A stretch of DNA of 64,000 nt from JAHIKV01 sp965195225 (GCA_965195225.1 CBDAFL010000057.1:1-64000), one strand, 5' to 3'; positions 8,318 to 17,616 are shown, counted from the first letter of the stretch. The notes: generated by a model from the sequence alone, not told the origin. A program made the numbers and translations.

Positions 8318-9331
8318 ATGCTCGCGAAACGCCGCAACTCCCTGCCGGCCGTCGAACGGAAACTACTCTCACCCACGCGGAAGCAGGACCGCTTTCGCCG
8401 GCCCCTACACGGTTTCACTCTGGTGGAGCTTTTGGTCGTCATCACGATCATCGGCATCCTGATTGCGTTATTGCTTCCGGCGGTGCAGGCGGCCCGTGAG
8501 GCGGCGCGACGGTTGCAATGCTGCAACCATCTCAAGCAGATCGGGGTAGGCGCGAACCTTTCGCTGGAGAAACTCGGCCATTTCCCCACCGGCGGCTGCT
8601 TATGGTACTCCGCGGGCGATCCCGACTTGGGTACGGGGCCCGCGCAGACGAGCGGATGGGTCTACAACATCCTGCCCTACATGGAGCAAGAGGCGCTGTA
8701 TCAACTCGGCGCGGGGGCGGACGCGGCAGGGAAAGTGGCCGCCGCCGGGCAACGCATACAGACGCCCCTTTCCTGGATGAGTTGTCCCTCGCGCCGCCCG
8801 CCGACGCTCCATCCCAACATTTACAACCGCAGCTATGGCGGCGCCAGCCCCGGCACGCTCGCCGGCGGCGATTATGCCGCCAACGTGGGAGATACGCTGG
8901 GGGTGCAGAGCGGCTTCGCTTCCGACCTCACCTGGACCGGCGTCTGTTATTACTGGAGCAAGGTTACCGCCGCCGACGTCACCGACGGCATGAGCAACAC
9001 CTATTTCGCCGGCGAGAAGTCGCTCTGTCCCGACTGGTACTTCAGCGGACAGTCGGGCGGCGATGACGACAACCAATACACGGGCGACAACATCGACGTG
9101 CTGAGGGGGACCTATTACACGCCTGGGCCCCCCGCCGCCTCTTATCCTTTCCTCGCCGACACCCCGGGCGCCGACCACCCATTCTCTTTCGGCAGCGCCC
9201 ATGCCATCGGCTGCCACATGGGGTTTTGCGATGGCTCGGTGCAGTTTATCAACTACACGATCGACCCCGAGGTGCATCGCCGCCTGGGCAACCGCAAGGA
9301 CGGCCTGACGATCGACGGCAAGCAGTTCTGA
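8318..9331 (+). CDS. DUF1559 pilin-like surface protein
   Basis: A 337-residue member of the large planctomycete DUF1559 family. It carries a type IV prepilin-like leader (HGFTLVELLVVITIIGIL, about residues 31-48) with the conserved E5, then LLPAVQAAREAARR, the family's helix. The C-terminus has the H-X9-DG motif (HAIGCHMGFCDG). Such proteins are thought to be processed by a prepilin peptidase and displayed or secreted by a pseudopilus-type system. Exact roles are unknown. Its leader DNA closely matches 7220-7275, just upstream of the preceding gene. Confidence 0.92.
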   Translation: MLAKRRNSLPAVERKLLSPTRKQDRFRRPLHGFTLVELLVVITIIGILIALLLPAVQAAREAARRLQCCNHLKQIGVGANLSLEKLGHFPTGGCLWYSAGDPDLGTGPAQTSGWVYNILPYMEQEALYQLGAGADAAGKVAAAGQRIQTPLSWMSCPSRRPPTLHPNIYNRSYGGASPGTLAGGDYAANVGDTLGVQSGFASDLTWTGVCYYWSKVTAADVTDGMSNTYFAGEKSLCPDWYFSGQSGGDDDNQYTGDNIDVLRGTYYTPGPPAASYPFLADTPGADHPFSFGSAHAIGCHMGFCDGSVQFINYTIDPEVHRRLGNRKDGLTIDGKQF

Positions 9332-9386
9332 CCCGGCGTACGACCCCGATTACTCCACCGCAAACTCCGATAAAGGAATGCCTCCC

Positions 9387-10661
9387 ATGAAAGCGATTTC
9401 GTTCCGTCGGCTCATTCTCTCGCTCGCGATCACGATGTCGGTTTTTTGTCTTCCGTGGAACGTTCTTCGCGCGGCGACATGGGACCCGGCGGCGGCAGAC
9501 TATTCCGGCCGCAAGGGAAAGACTCTCCACGTGTCCAAACGGGGCGACAACACCGACGGCAGCAGTTGGGCCAAGGGCTTTCACACCATCCAGGCGGCGC
9601 TGTCGGCCGTGCCCGACGAGCGGGGCGGACACCGCGTCATCGTCCGGCCCGACACCTACATCGAGGCCAATCTTTATACCGCCCACAAAGGCGCCAAGGG
9701 AGCCTACAACCTTTTGATCGGCGATTCCGACGGCCGCTTTGGCTCGGGCGCGACCGGGCGGATCGTCATCGACTCCGGCGACCCGGAGAAAGGGTTCAAA
9801 AGCTACGATTGGTGGGGAACCATCCGCTCCACCACGAAGGGTTGGTCGCCCGAACACACCGCCCCGACGTTCTCCGCCATCTGTTGGGATCGGTGGATCG
9901 TGCGGAACCTCTACGCGACCGGCGGCGACGGCGGCCTGTTCTGGGACCTTACCGACAAGAGCGGAGAAGGATTCACGGTGATCGTGGAGGACTGCGTGGG
10001 GATCGGACGGGCCTTCGGCGGCGGATTCGGCTACCAGGTCACGCGCGAGAAGGAACCCATCGTCTTCCGCCGGTGCTATCTGGCGTCGTTGGATTGGTGG
10101 GGCGACGCGGGCGCACTTGGGGTCGGGGCGTACAACAAATCCCCGCCGAAGCATCCCGACGCGATCTTCGAGGATTGCACCTTCGTGAGCCCCGATAACG
10201 CGGTGCAGATACTCTTCCCCAACAAGTACATCCGCCTGAAAATGAAGAATTGCCGGCTGATTAGCCTGAACTTCTCACAGCCCCACTTCGAGCAGCTCTT
10301 CGGCATGCCGCCGTCCACGGGGATCATTTCCAGCGTGGTGCCCGATCCCAAGCAGGTTCATATCGACTTCGAGGATTGCACCTTGATGGGCTACAAGGTT
10401 TTCGGCACGTGCGATGAAAAGATCAACAAGACGAAAGGGGTTGGAGCGGGCCAAATCTCCTACACCACGAAGGGCAAGGTTCGGGCCTACGTCCAGTTCC
10501 AGCAGACGGTACCCAAGGGTTTCGAGCGTCTCGGGCTTTGGCCGGCGGAGGCATTCGATTGGATAGCGCCGCCTAAGCCCGGCCCCGGCCTGCCCGCGGC
10601 GCTGACGATCAATGACAGACCGACAATCGAGTTGGGTAAATTGGAGGTGGTCCAACCGTAG
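9387..10661 (+). CDS. Secreted right-handed beta-helix protein
   Basis: A 424-residue secreted protein with a signal peptide (about residues 1-28, ending VLRAA). The sequence LHVSKRGDNTDGSSWAKGFHTIQAALS is the usual opening of parallel beta-helix (pectate-lyase-like) proteins. Later strands such as IVRNLYATGGDGG and AIFEDCTFVSPDNAVQI fit helix coils. Members include polysaccharide lyases and surface proteins, and no catalytic residues can be assigned. I chose 9387 over the ATG at 9378 because AAAGGA lies at a proper distance from it. It sits close behind the propeller and DUF1559 genes, perhaps as one expressed group. Confidence 0.75.
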   Translation: MKAISFRRLILSLAITMSVFCLPWNVLRAATWDPAAADYSGRKGKTLHVSKRGDNTDGSSWAKGFHTIQAALSAVPDERGGHRVIVRPDTYIEANLYTAHKGAKGAYNLLIGDSDGRFGSGATGRIVIDSGDPEKGFKSYDWWGTIRSTTKGWSPEHTAPTFSAICWDRWIVRNLYATGGDGGLFWDLTDKSGEGFTVIVEDCVGIGRAFGGGFGYQVTREKEPIVFRRCYLASLDWWGDAGALGVGAYNKSPPKHPDAIFEDCTFVSPDNAVQILFPNKYIRLKMKNCRLISLNFSQPHFEQLFGMPPSTGIISSVVPDPKQVHIDFEDCTLMGYKVFGTCDEKINKTKGVGAGQISYTTKGKVRAYVQFQQTVPKGFERLGLWPAEAFDWIAPPKPGPGLPAALTINDRPTIELGKLEVVQP

Positions 10662-10823
10662 CCCGTCTTTTCCGCCCCACGACATTTTTTCCGAGAGACC
10701 TCCGGCGGATAGCCCCGCAATCGCCGACATGCAAACTCGCCAGCCACACGAATTGCATCTGATTATGCTGTAAGTAAAGGTGTCGCAAGCATTTATGTCA
10801 CCTGATATCTCGGCCAACCCGCC

Positions 10824-13800
10824 TTGATCCAAAGGGCCGGTCTTCTTATAATCCCGCCGCGCAAGGATGGGGCACTTTTCGCGCTAAGGACTTTACCCTC
10901 TTCGTGTTGCGACTCGGCGCCGGGCGGTCTGCAACCTGTAGCGGTCCGGCGGAGCAAGGATGCTGTTCTGGTAGATAGACTTGGCGAGCTGTTGGCCCGC
11001 AACGGGCGTGTAGCGCTTGCGGCGCGCGCGCGGAGAGATGCCGCGCGCAGGGCAGCACCCCCCCGTCCCCACGCTCCGCGTTGGAGCGAGAGGATTTTTT
11101 CCGCACTCGTTATCTTTCTACTACTTGCCGCTTCGGCCGCGGCACAGGTGCAACTGCCGGAAGGGAACTCGGCCGAGCCGATTATCGTCGGCGCCAAGGC
11201 GGGCAACCGCTGGGAACTCGGCGCCTACGAAGTCTGGGTGCTGCGCGGCGATTGCACGATTCGACAAGGGAAGACTACTACCCGATGCCGCGAGGCCGTC
11301 TTGTGGATCGACCGCGCAGAGGCTTTCGGCCGACGGCCGCACAAGGTAATCGCATATCTCGAAGGCGACGTGCGGATGGTGGTGGACCGACAGTCCGGCG
11401 CACCTCGATTGACAGATCAGACGTGGTTCGGCCGGTTTTACAGTGTCGCGGGCGTCGAGGTCCGCGCGACGAAGACGGCCGGTCGGCCCGACTCGCTGCC
11501 GCCGATCTATTGGCGAGGCATGGAGCGGCGTGTACCTGAGCCGGCGAGCAATGTACGACCGGCACAGTACACGGCCGAGGCGCCGAGACTGGTGAATCCG
11601 CCGGCCGACCCCACACTGCTGGACAAGCCGGCAGCGGCGCCCGGCGGTCACTGGCAAGATGCCAGTGCCACCCAACGGCAAGATGCCAGTGCCACCCCGG
11701 GACCGGTTGCCTTGCCCGGCGGAGCGAGGCGGATTCGCGTCTTTCCTCGCAGCAACGTGCCCGTTCAGGTAAAGTGGTTCCCCGATCCGAGCGGCACCCA
11801 GTGGATTGCCGTGATTCACTCGGGCGTGAACGTGATCGTCGACGGGCTGGCCGAATACGGCACGATCGACGTTTCGACCGATCGGCTGGTGATTTGGACC
11901 ACCGGGATGCAGGAGCCGGACCTGACCGGCCAGACCCGGCAGGACGAACGCGTGCCCCTGGAGTTCTACATGGAGGGGAACATCGTTTTCCGCCAGGGCG
12001 AACGGGTGATACAGGCCGATCGGATGTACTATGACGTGCCGAATCAGGTGGGCACGATCCTGAACGCCGACCTGCTCACGCCGGTCCGCACCTATCAGGG
12101 GCTGTTGCGGTTGCACGCCGACGTGGTTCAGCAGACCGCCCCGAACCGTTTCTTCGCCCAAAATGCCTTCATCACATCGAGCCGGATGGGCGAACCGAGC
12201 TATCGGCTCCAGACCGGCGATCTGTATTTCGAGGACACCGAGCGGGCGATGGTCGATCCGTTCAGCGGCCAGCCGGTCCTCGATCCGGCCACGGGCCAAC
12301 CGGCCATCGACCACCAGCGGCTGGCCACCGCATCACACAACTTCCTCTTCATGGGCCCCTTGCCGGTCTTTTATTGGCCCACTCTGGCCACCGACCTGAA
12401 CGATCCGACCTACTACATCCGCCGCGCGCGGCTGAGGCAGGACAACGTCTACGGCACGCAGGTGTTGACCAACTGGAGTGGTTACGAGTTGTTCGGCATT
12501 CGCAACCCTCCGCCGGGGACCGATCTCGATATCAAGCTGGACTACCTCGGCGAGCGCGGCCTCGGCCACGGCGGCGCTTTCAGCTACGACCGCGAAGGCT
12601 TCTTCGGCGTCCCCGGCCAGACGGCCGGCCTGGCCGATTATTGGGGCATCCAGGACCGCGGCCGAGACGACCTCGGCCGAGATCGGATGAACCTCGTCCC
12701 CGAAAAATCGTATCGCTACCGCCTCTTCTGGCAACACCGCCAGATGCTCCCACTCGACTTACGCCTGAGCGCGGAGGCCGGCTGGATCAGCGACAACAAC
12801 TTCCTCGAAGAATACTTCAAGTACGAGTGGGAGGAGTTGAAAGACCAGACCACCGGCTTGGAACTGAAACGGATTACCGAAAACCGCGATTGGAGCATCA
12901 CCGCCGATTACCGCGTCAACGATTTCTTTACGCAGACCAACTGGCTACCCCGGGCCGACCACTACTGGCTGGGGCAATCGCTGTTCCGCGACGTCTTCAC
13001 CTGGTACGAGCACTCGCAGATCGCTTACGGCCAATTCCGCCGGCTCGATCCGCCGACCAACCCAAACGACCAGCCGTTCAGCTATCTTCCGTGGGAAGTG
13101 GGGTCGCGCGAGGGGGCGCGGTTCGCCACCCGACAGGAAATCGACTGGCCCTTCCAACTCGGCGTGGTCAAGGTGGTTCCCTACGCGATGGGCGAGATCG
13201 CCCATTGGGGCGAAGACATTAACGGCCAACCGCTGGACAGATTGTGGGGACAAGTCGGCGCCCGGGCGAGCCTGTCCATCTGGAGCGTCGATCCCACGGC
13301 GAACAACGACCTGCTGAACGTCCACGGCTTGGCCCACAAGGTGGTCTTCGACATGGAGTTTTCCTGCTCCGACGCGAACCGCGACCTTTCGCTGTTGCCG
13401 CTCTACGATCCGCTGAACGACGATTCGGTGGAAGCGTTTCAGCGGCGGTTCGTCACCAGCACGTTCGGCTGGCCGTCGACCATTCCGCCGACGGTGGCCG
13501 GTATTCCGCAACGGTTCGACGAGCGTTATTACGCCCTGCGGACGGGTCTGCAAAATTGGGTCGCCTCGCCGAGCACCGAGATCGCCGACGACCTGATGGC
13601 GATCCGCTTGGGTGCCAGACAGCGTTGGCAGACCAAGCGCGGTCCACCCACCCGCCGACGCATCATCGACTGGATCACGCTGGACACGAATCTGACGGTC
13701 TTTCCCGAGCCAGGACGCGACGATTACGGCCAGACCTTCGGGCTGCTGGACTACGACTTTAATTGGCACGTGGGCGACCGGCTGACCTTCGTCAGCGACG

Positions 13801-14198
13801 GCATCTTCGATTTCTTCAACCAAGGGCAGCGGATCGTCTCGGTCGGCGGGTTCCTCAACCGTCCCCCGCGCGGCAGCCTATACGCCGGCTTCCGCATCCT
13901 GGAAGGCCCCATCCAAGGCAGAATCCTCTCCTTCTCATACACTTATTGGATGAGCCCAAAATGGGTCTCCTCGTTCGGCACGACAATCGACCTGGGCAAC
14001 CAAGGAAACCTCGGCCAAAACTTCAGCGTCACGCGGGTCGGCGAGTCGTTCCTGGTCAGCGCCGGCTTTAACGTGGACGCCGCTCGCGAAAGCGTGGGCG
14101 TGGCCCTGGCCATCGAGCCCCGCTTCCTACCCAAAAGCCGATTGGGTAGAATCGGCGGCGCACAGATTCCGCCGGCCGGAGCGTCGGGTTTGGAATAG
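10824..14198 (+). CDS. LptD/OstA-like outer-membrane LPS assembly protein
   Basis: Up to 1124 residues. A hydrophobic signal peptide lies at about 86-108 (SALVIFLLLAASAAAQ). It is followed by two LptA/OstA-type beta-jellyroll segments (about 118-185 and 340-475; for example EFYMEGNIVFRQGERVIQADRMYYD) and a long C-terminal region with beta-barrel character. By family it should insert lipopolysaccharide in the outer membrane. The true start is probably later than 10824. About 80 residues before the signal peptide have no family counterpart and include repeat-like DNA (11054-11089). TTG at 10992 is one candidate. An in-frame palindromic repeat at 11645-11698 encodes a HWQDASATQRQDASATPG linker. 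Confidence 0.75.
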   Translation: MIQRAGLLIIPPRKDGALFALRTLPSSCCDSAPGGLQPVAVRRSKDAVLVDRLGELLARNGRVALAARARRDAARRAAPPRPHAPRWSERIFSALVIFLLLAASAAAQVQLPEGNSAEPIIVGAKAGNRWELGAYEVWVLRGDCTIRQGKTTTRCREAVLWIDRAEAFGRRPHKVIAYLEGDVRMVVDRQSGAPRLTDQTWFGRFYSVAGVEVRATKTAGRPDSLPPIYWRGMERRVPEPASNVRPAQYTAEAPRLVNPPADPTLLDKPAAAPGGHWQDASATQRQDASATPGPVALPGGARRIRVFPRSNVPVQVKWFPDPSGTQWIAVIHSGVNVIVDGLAEYGTIDVSTDRLVIWTTGMQEPDLTGQTRQDERVPLEFYMEGNIVFRQGERVIQADRMYYDVPNQVGTILNADLLTPVRTYQGLLRLHADVVQQTAPNRFFAQNAFITSSRMGEPSYRLQTGDLYFEDTERAMVDPFSGQPVLDPATGQPAIDHQRLATASHNFLFMGPLPVFYWPTLATDLNDPTYYIRRARLRQDNVYGTQVLTNWSGYELFGIRNPPPGTDLDIKLDYLGERGLGHGGAFSYDREGFFGVPGQTAGLADYWGIQDRGRDDLGRDRMNLVPEKSYRYRLFWQHRQMLPLDLRLSAEAGWISDNNFLEEYFKYEWEELKDQTTGLELKRITENRDWSITADYRVNDFFTQTNWLPRADHYWLGQSLFRDVFTWYEHSQIAYGQFRRLDPPTNPNDQPFSYLPWEVGSREGARFATRQEIDWPFQLGVVKVVPYAMGEIAHWGEDINGQPLDRLWGQVGARASLSIWSVDPTANNDLLNVHGLAHKVVFDMEFSCSDANRDLSLLPLYDPLNDDSVEAFQRRFVTSTFGWPSTIPPTVAGIPQRFDERYYALRTGLQNWVASPSTEIADDLMAIRLGARQRWQTKRGPPTRRRIIDWITLDTNLTVFPEPGRDDYGQTFGLLDYDFNWHVGDRLTFVSDGIFDFFNQGQRIVSVGGFLNRPPRGSLYAGFRILEGPIQGRILSFSYTYWMSPKWVSSFGTTIDLGNQGNLGQNFSVTRVGESFLVSAGFNVDAARESVGVALAIEPRFLPKSRLGRIGGAQIPPAGASGLE
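11645..11698. repeat. In-frame palindromic repeat in the LptD-like gene
   Basis: Two tandem copies of a CACTGGCAAGATGCCAGTGCCACCC hairpin unit lie in the coding frame. The same family is at 37858-37918 (inside the TolC-like gene) and 41923-41983 (intergenic). It lies in the linker between the first and second jellyroll segments, where extra residues are likely tolerated. Confidence 0.75.
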
Positions 14199-14203
14199 GG
14201 GGC

Positions 14204-14664
14204 GGGAATTATGAATTATGAATGATGAATTGAAACAAGACAAAGAGTTGCGTCCGTGAAAGAATGTGGAACGGACAATGACTTACGGGGTAGAACAAAG
14301 GCATTCGCACTGCGAATAGTGAAGATGGTTTTCGCGTTGCCCAACTCGTTAGTCGCGAGCACTATTGGAGGACAAGTTTTGCATAGCGGCACGTCCGTCG
14401 GCGCTCAATACCGCGAAGCTTGTCGATCCCGATCAACAGCGGAGTTTATAAGCAAGATGGCCGGCGCGACGCAAGAGCTGGACGAAACGGCATATTGGCT
14501 CGAATTGTTGGCCGATGGCGGTATCGTTACACGAAAGAGACTTGACGACTTACACCGAGAAACCGACGAACTTATCGCTATCTTCACCGCTTCCATTAAG
14601 ACCGCCAAGAGAAACAAGTAATTGCCCATCCATTCATCATTCATTACTCATCATTCATAATTCC
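14204..14664 (+). mobile_element. Candidate small cassette: four-helix-bundle gene within heptamer inverted repeats
   Basis: The left end starts GGAATTATGAATTATGAATG (14204 on) and the right end is ATTCATCATTCATTACTCAT... finishing ATTCATAATTCC at 14664. The ends are inverted copies made of degenerate 7-bp units (GAATTAT / GAATGAT). The only gene inside is the 121-residue four-helix-bundle protein. The right end abuts the dgkA start codon directly. No clear target-site duplication is visible, and the protein is not a known transposase, so mobility is an inference from the shape. Confidence 0.5.
14256..14621 (+). CDS. Four-helix bundle protein (23S rRNA intervening-sequence protein family)
   Basis: A 121-residue protein of the family annotated as four helix bundle / S23 ribosomal intervening-sequence protein, related in fold to the Avd accessory protein of diversity-generating retroelements. 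Family signatures are clear: RTKAFALRIVKMVFALP, GGQVLHSGTSVGAQYREACR, AEFISKMAGATQELDETAYWLELL and the end IFTASIKTAKRN. The start is GTG at 14256, since no in-frame ATG fits the domain. Its molecular function is not established, though relatives bind nucleic acid. It lies inside inverted heptamer repeats between the LptD-like gene and dgkA, unrelated to either, which suggests acquisition as a unit. Confidence 0.88.
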   Translation: MKECGTDNDLRGRTKAFALRIVKMVFALPNSLVASTIGGQVLHSGTSVGAQYREACRSRSTAEFISKMAGATQELDETAYWLELLADGGIVTRKRLDDLHRETDELIAIFTASIKTAKRNK

Positions 14665-15069
14665 ATGTCCCCGTCCCCCGACCCCCGACCCCCGACCCCC
14701 GACCCTCATCATTGGCGGCGGAAGTTCCGCGACGCCTTCCGCGGCGTGAAGGAGGGCGTCCACGGTCAGAGCAGCTTCTTCGTCCACTTCTTCGTCACCG
14801 TGTTGGTGATTGTCGCCGGAGTGGTGCTCGGCGTGAACCTCTATGAGTGGTGCATCCTGGCGCTGTGCATCACCGGAGTCCTAACCGTCGAGATGTTCAA
14901 CAGCGCGTTGGAGTCGATGGCCAAAGCGATCACCGGTGAGAGCGATCCCCACCTGGGCGACTCGTTGGACATCGGCAGCGCCGCCGTGCTGATCGCCTCT
15001 ATCGGCGCTTCGACCGTCGGCACGATCATCTTCGTCAACCGGCTGGCACAACAACTCGAATGGTGGTAA
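14665..15069 (+). CDS. dgkA: Diacylglycerol/undecaprenol kinase
   Basis: A 134-residue inner-membrane kinase of the DgkA/UdpK family, phosphorylating diacylglycerol or undecaprenol and so recycling lipid carriers. It has three hydrophobic helices (about 40-60, 64-80, 105-125). The active-site motif is TVEMFNSALESMAKAI (compare ELLNTAIE in relatives). The first dozen residues (SPSPDPRPPTPDP) are encoded by a CCCGACC heptamer array. The start codon directly follows the heptamer array of the upstream cassette. There is no recognisable Shine-Dalgarno sequence because the repeat occupies that place. Confidence 0.85.
   Translation: MSPSPDPRPPTPDPHHWRRKFRDAFRGVKEGVHGQSSFFVHFFVTVLVIVAGVVLGVNLYEWCILALCITGVLTVEMFNSALESMAKAITGESDPHLGDSLDIGSAAVLIASIGASTVGTIIFVNRLAQQLEWW
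14671..14704. repeat. CCCGACC heptamer array encoding the DgkA N-terminus
   Basis: Five near-perfect 7-bp units (CCCGTCC then CCCGACC) begin a few bases after the dgkA start codon. Because 7 is not a multiple of 3, gain or loss of one unit would shift the reading frame of dgkA. Confidence 0.8.
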
Positions 15070-15121
15070 TCCACCATCGCAGACCGCCCTTCACGTGTGC
15101 GGAATAGCGCGATTTCGACGC

Positions 15122-15202
15122 TGGGTGGCACGTCCCCGAGCGCAGCGAAGGGCGTGTTTCCTCGGGCACCACGCCCATCACTTCGTTCTGGGCGTGCCAC
15201 CC
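15122..15202. repeat. GGGTGGCACGTCC palindromic repeat
   Basis: CTGGGTGGCACGTCCCCGAG... and the near-complement ...GGGCGTGCCACCCAA form an imperfect long hairpin between dgkA and the sensor kinase gene. The perfect version of the same family is at 44898-44979 and a one-sided fragment is at 50991-51006. Confidence 0.7.
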
Positions 15203-15323
15203 AATTGACCAAGTTAGTCTGTTGCGACTCCCAACATTGTCATCCAGGTGCTTAATAAACGGCAATCCGTATTTCCCTTCCTCCCTTTCCCCCTTCCTCC
15301 TCTTCCCGTAAAATGCAGGGGTT

Positions 15324-17054
15324 ATGTCCTACCGTTCCATCAAGCGCGTTCTCGGCGAAACCAGCCTGGAGCGGAAGTGCCGCTTCCTGTTCGGGGCCTG
15401 TCTGTTGCTGCTGATTTCCGCCAGTTTCTGGTGGTACGGCAATCGGACCAATAAGATCATCGACGAGCAGAATCGAAACACGGGCCGGCTGCTGGTGGAC
15501 CAGGAAATGCAGGTGCGGCACTGGAGGGAACTGGAAAACGAGCAGTCCAAACAATTAGTGCAAGACCTGTCGGCGGCGTTCAGCAAGCAACCGTACAAGC
15601 TGAAATTCATCGTTCCAAAACCATCCTCCCTGAGCGACGAAGACCGCGAAAATTACTCCCCGCAGGGAGCGTTCGAGGAAGAAGTTCTCAAACGCTTCCT
15701 GGAAAACAAACCACACAATCCCTCGGATCCGGTGGAGTTTGCCGAGCGGCACTCCCCGGACGGCAACTACTACTACTACTACCAGCCGATCCGCGCCACG
15801 ATTGACCAATGCTTCAACGCATGCCATCAGTCCTTGGGCAAGATGATCGGCGAACCTTCGCTGCTCAACGCAGGCGTCGGCAAGTCGACGGCCGAGTCCG
15901 TGGGCGATCTGATGGCGGTGGCCAAATTGACAATCTCCACCGCGCCGACTCGCAAGAGCATCAACTTGAATCAAGGCATTTTTATCGCCACGGCCATCAT
16001 CACCGTTTTTCTGGCCATGGTCGCCTCCTACGTCATCGTCCGCTACGTCATCGTAAAGCCGCTGCGCCATCTCCGCGACGTGAGCGACGCCGTCGGCGAG
16101 GGAAATACCTCGTTGCGGGCGGATATCCGTACGGGAGACGAGTTCGAGGAGTTGTCCGTGGCCTTCAACCGCATGTTGCGACACCTCACCGGCACGCAAG
16201 AGGAACTTCGCCGGGCAAACGTAAGCCTCGACGGCAAGGTCGACGAACTGGCACAGGCCAACATGCGGCTCTACGAGTTGAACATGCTGAAGAGCGATTT
16301 CCTGGCCACCATGAGCCACGAACTGCGCACCCCGCTGAACAGCATCCTCGGCTTCAGCGAGGTTCTCGACTCGATCGACTCGATCGACGAGAAACAGAAA
16401 CGGTACGTGCAGAACATCCAGAAGTCGGGGAAAACACTGCTGGAGATGATCAACGACATACTCGATCTGGCGAAAATCGAAAGCGGCAAAATGGAGACCC
16501 GGCTGAGCGACTTCCCCGTTGCGCACGTGGTCGCGGCCCAATGCGACATGGCCCGGCCGCTGGCCGAACGGAAAAACATCGACCTGGAATATCGGGCCGA
16601 GGCGGAGTTGCCCCCCTTGCATCAGGACCAGGCGCGAGTGCAGCAAATACTGAACAACCTGCTGTCCAACGTCATCAAGTTCACGCCCGAGGGGGGCCGC
16701 GTCATGGTCGCCGCCCGACGCGACGAGGAGGGCTTTCTGGTGCTGAGGGTCAGCGACACCGGCGTGGGCATCGCACCCGAAGACCAGCAAACGATCTTTG
16801 AAAAATTCCGCCAGGGACGCACCGCCGTGCCCGACGGAGACACCATGACCCGCGAACATTCCGGTAGCGGACTGGGGCTGTCGATCGTCAAGGAGTTGTG
16901 CCGCCTGCTCGGCGGAGAGGTCTCGGTCCAGAGCGAATTGGGTAAGGGGAGCGACTTCACCGTCCGCCTACCCTGGACCCTCGAAGAACAGCCCCGGCTA
17001 GACGCGGCGATCGTCGCCGGCTACGAAGAGTTCGCCAAACAGCGGTCCGACTAA
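15324..17054 (+). CDS. Sensor histidine kinase with DUF3365-type periplasmic domain
   Basis: A 576-residue membrane sensor kinase. Transmembrane helices lie at about 22-42 and 216-240. Between them is a DUF3365 (Tll0287-like) periplasmic domain. A HAMP domain follows (about 235-290), then HisKA (about 330-395, phosphoacceptor in FLATMSHELRTPLNSIL) and a HATPase (about 435-560, with N, G1 DTGVGIAP and G2 GSGLGLSI boxes). Domains of this sensor family can bind c-type heme. Here the candidate site is C163-FNA-C167-H168, a CX3CH rather than the standard CXXCH. The signal is probably redox, oxygen or NO. No response regulator is adjacent, so the partner is unknown. Confidence 0.88.
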   Translation: MSYRSIKRVLGETSLERKCRFLFGACLLLLISASFWWYGNRTNKIIDEQNRNTGRLLVDQEMQVRHWRELENEQSKQLVQDLSAAFSKQPYKLKFIVPKPSSLSDEDRENYSPQGAFEEEVLKRFLENKPHNPSDPVEFAERHSPDGNYYYYYQPIRATIDQCFNACHQSLGKMIGEPSLLNAGVGKSTAESVGDLMAVAKLTISTAPTRKSINLNQGIFIATAIITVFLAMVASYVIVRYVIVKPLRHLRDVSDAVGEGNTSLRADIRTGDEFEELSVAFNRMLRHLTGTQEELRRANVSLDGKVDELAQANMRLYELNMLKSDFLATMSHELRTPLNSILGFSEVLDSIDSIDEKQKRYVQNIQKSGKTLLEMINDILDLAKIESGKMETRLSDFPVAHVVAAQCDMARPLAERKNIDLEYRAEAELPPLHQDQARVQQILNNLLSNVIKFTPEGGRVMVAARRDEEGFLVLRVSDTGVGIAPEDQQTIFEKFRQGRTAVPDGDTMTREHSGSGLGLSIVKELCRLLGGEVSVQSELGKGSDFTVRLPWTLEEQPRLDAAIVAGYEEFAKQRSD

Positions 17055-17130
17055 ACGCGGGCATACGAGCCATCGGCACGGAACGATGGATCGAACCGCC
17101 AAGAATCCGGTAATTACATTGACGCACTCC

Positions 17131-17610
17131 ATGAGCAATTCTTCCGCACCCGATGTTCCCGAAGTCCAACTCTTCACCGACGGCGCGTGCAGCGGCAACC
17201 CCGGACCGGGCGGCTGGGCCTTCATCCTCCGACACCTGGCCTCAGGCGAGGAAAAAGAAGCCTCCGGCGCCGAACGCGAGACGACAAACAACCGCATGGA
17301 GCTGATGGCCGTCATCCGCGGCCTGCAAACCTTGAAGCGGCCAGTCGCCGTCGAACTCGTCACCGACAGCACCTACGTCGGAAAGGGACTGACCGAATGG
17401 ATGGCGAAATGGAAGGCCAACGGCTGGCGACGACGCGAGAAGGGACGTTGGGCCGAGGTGAAAAACGAAGACCTCTGGCGGCGGCTCGACACTCTGATCG
17501 GCCGACACCGCGTCCGGTTCACCCACGTCCGCGGTCATTCGGGACACCCCGAAAACGAACATTGCGACAAACTCGCCGTGGCGGCGTATCGGAAGTTTCT
17601 GAAAAAGTGA
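17131..17610 (+). CDS. rnhA: Ribonuclease H I
   Basis: A 159-residue type I RNase H, cleaving the RNA strand of RNA-DNA hybrids. The catalytic acids sit in FTDGACSGNPGPGG, NRMELMAVI and TDSTYVGKG, with the flexible-loop HVRGHSGHPENEHCD near the end. An ATG at 17086 is in frame, but the family starts close to the first beta strand, so I prefer 17131. It is followed after six bases by the methyltransferase gene, so they are likely co-transcribed. Confidence 0.9.
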   Translation: MSNSSAPDVPEVQLFTDGACSGNPGPGGWAFILRHLASGEEKEASGAERETTNNRMELMAVIRGLQTLKRPVAVELVTDSTYVGKGLTEWMAKWKANGWRRREKGRWAEVKNEDLWRRLDTLIGRHRVRFTHVRGHSGHPENEHCDKLAVAAYRKFLKK

Positions 17611-17616
17611 AATACA

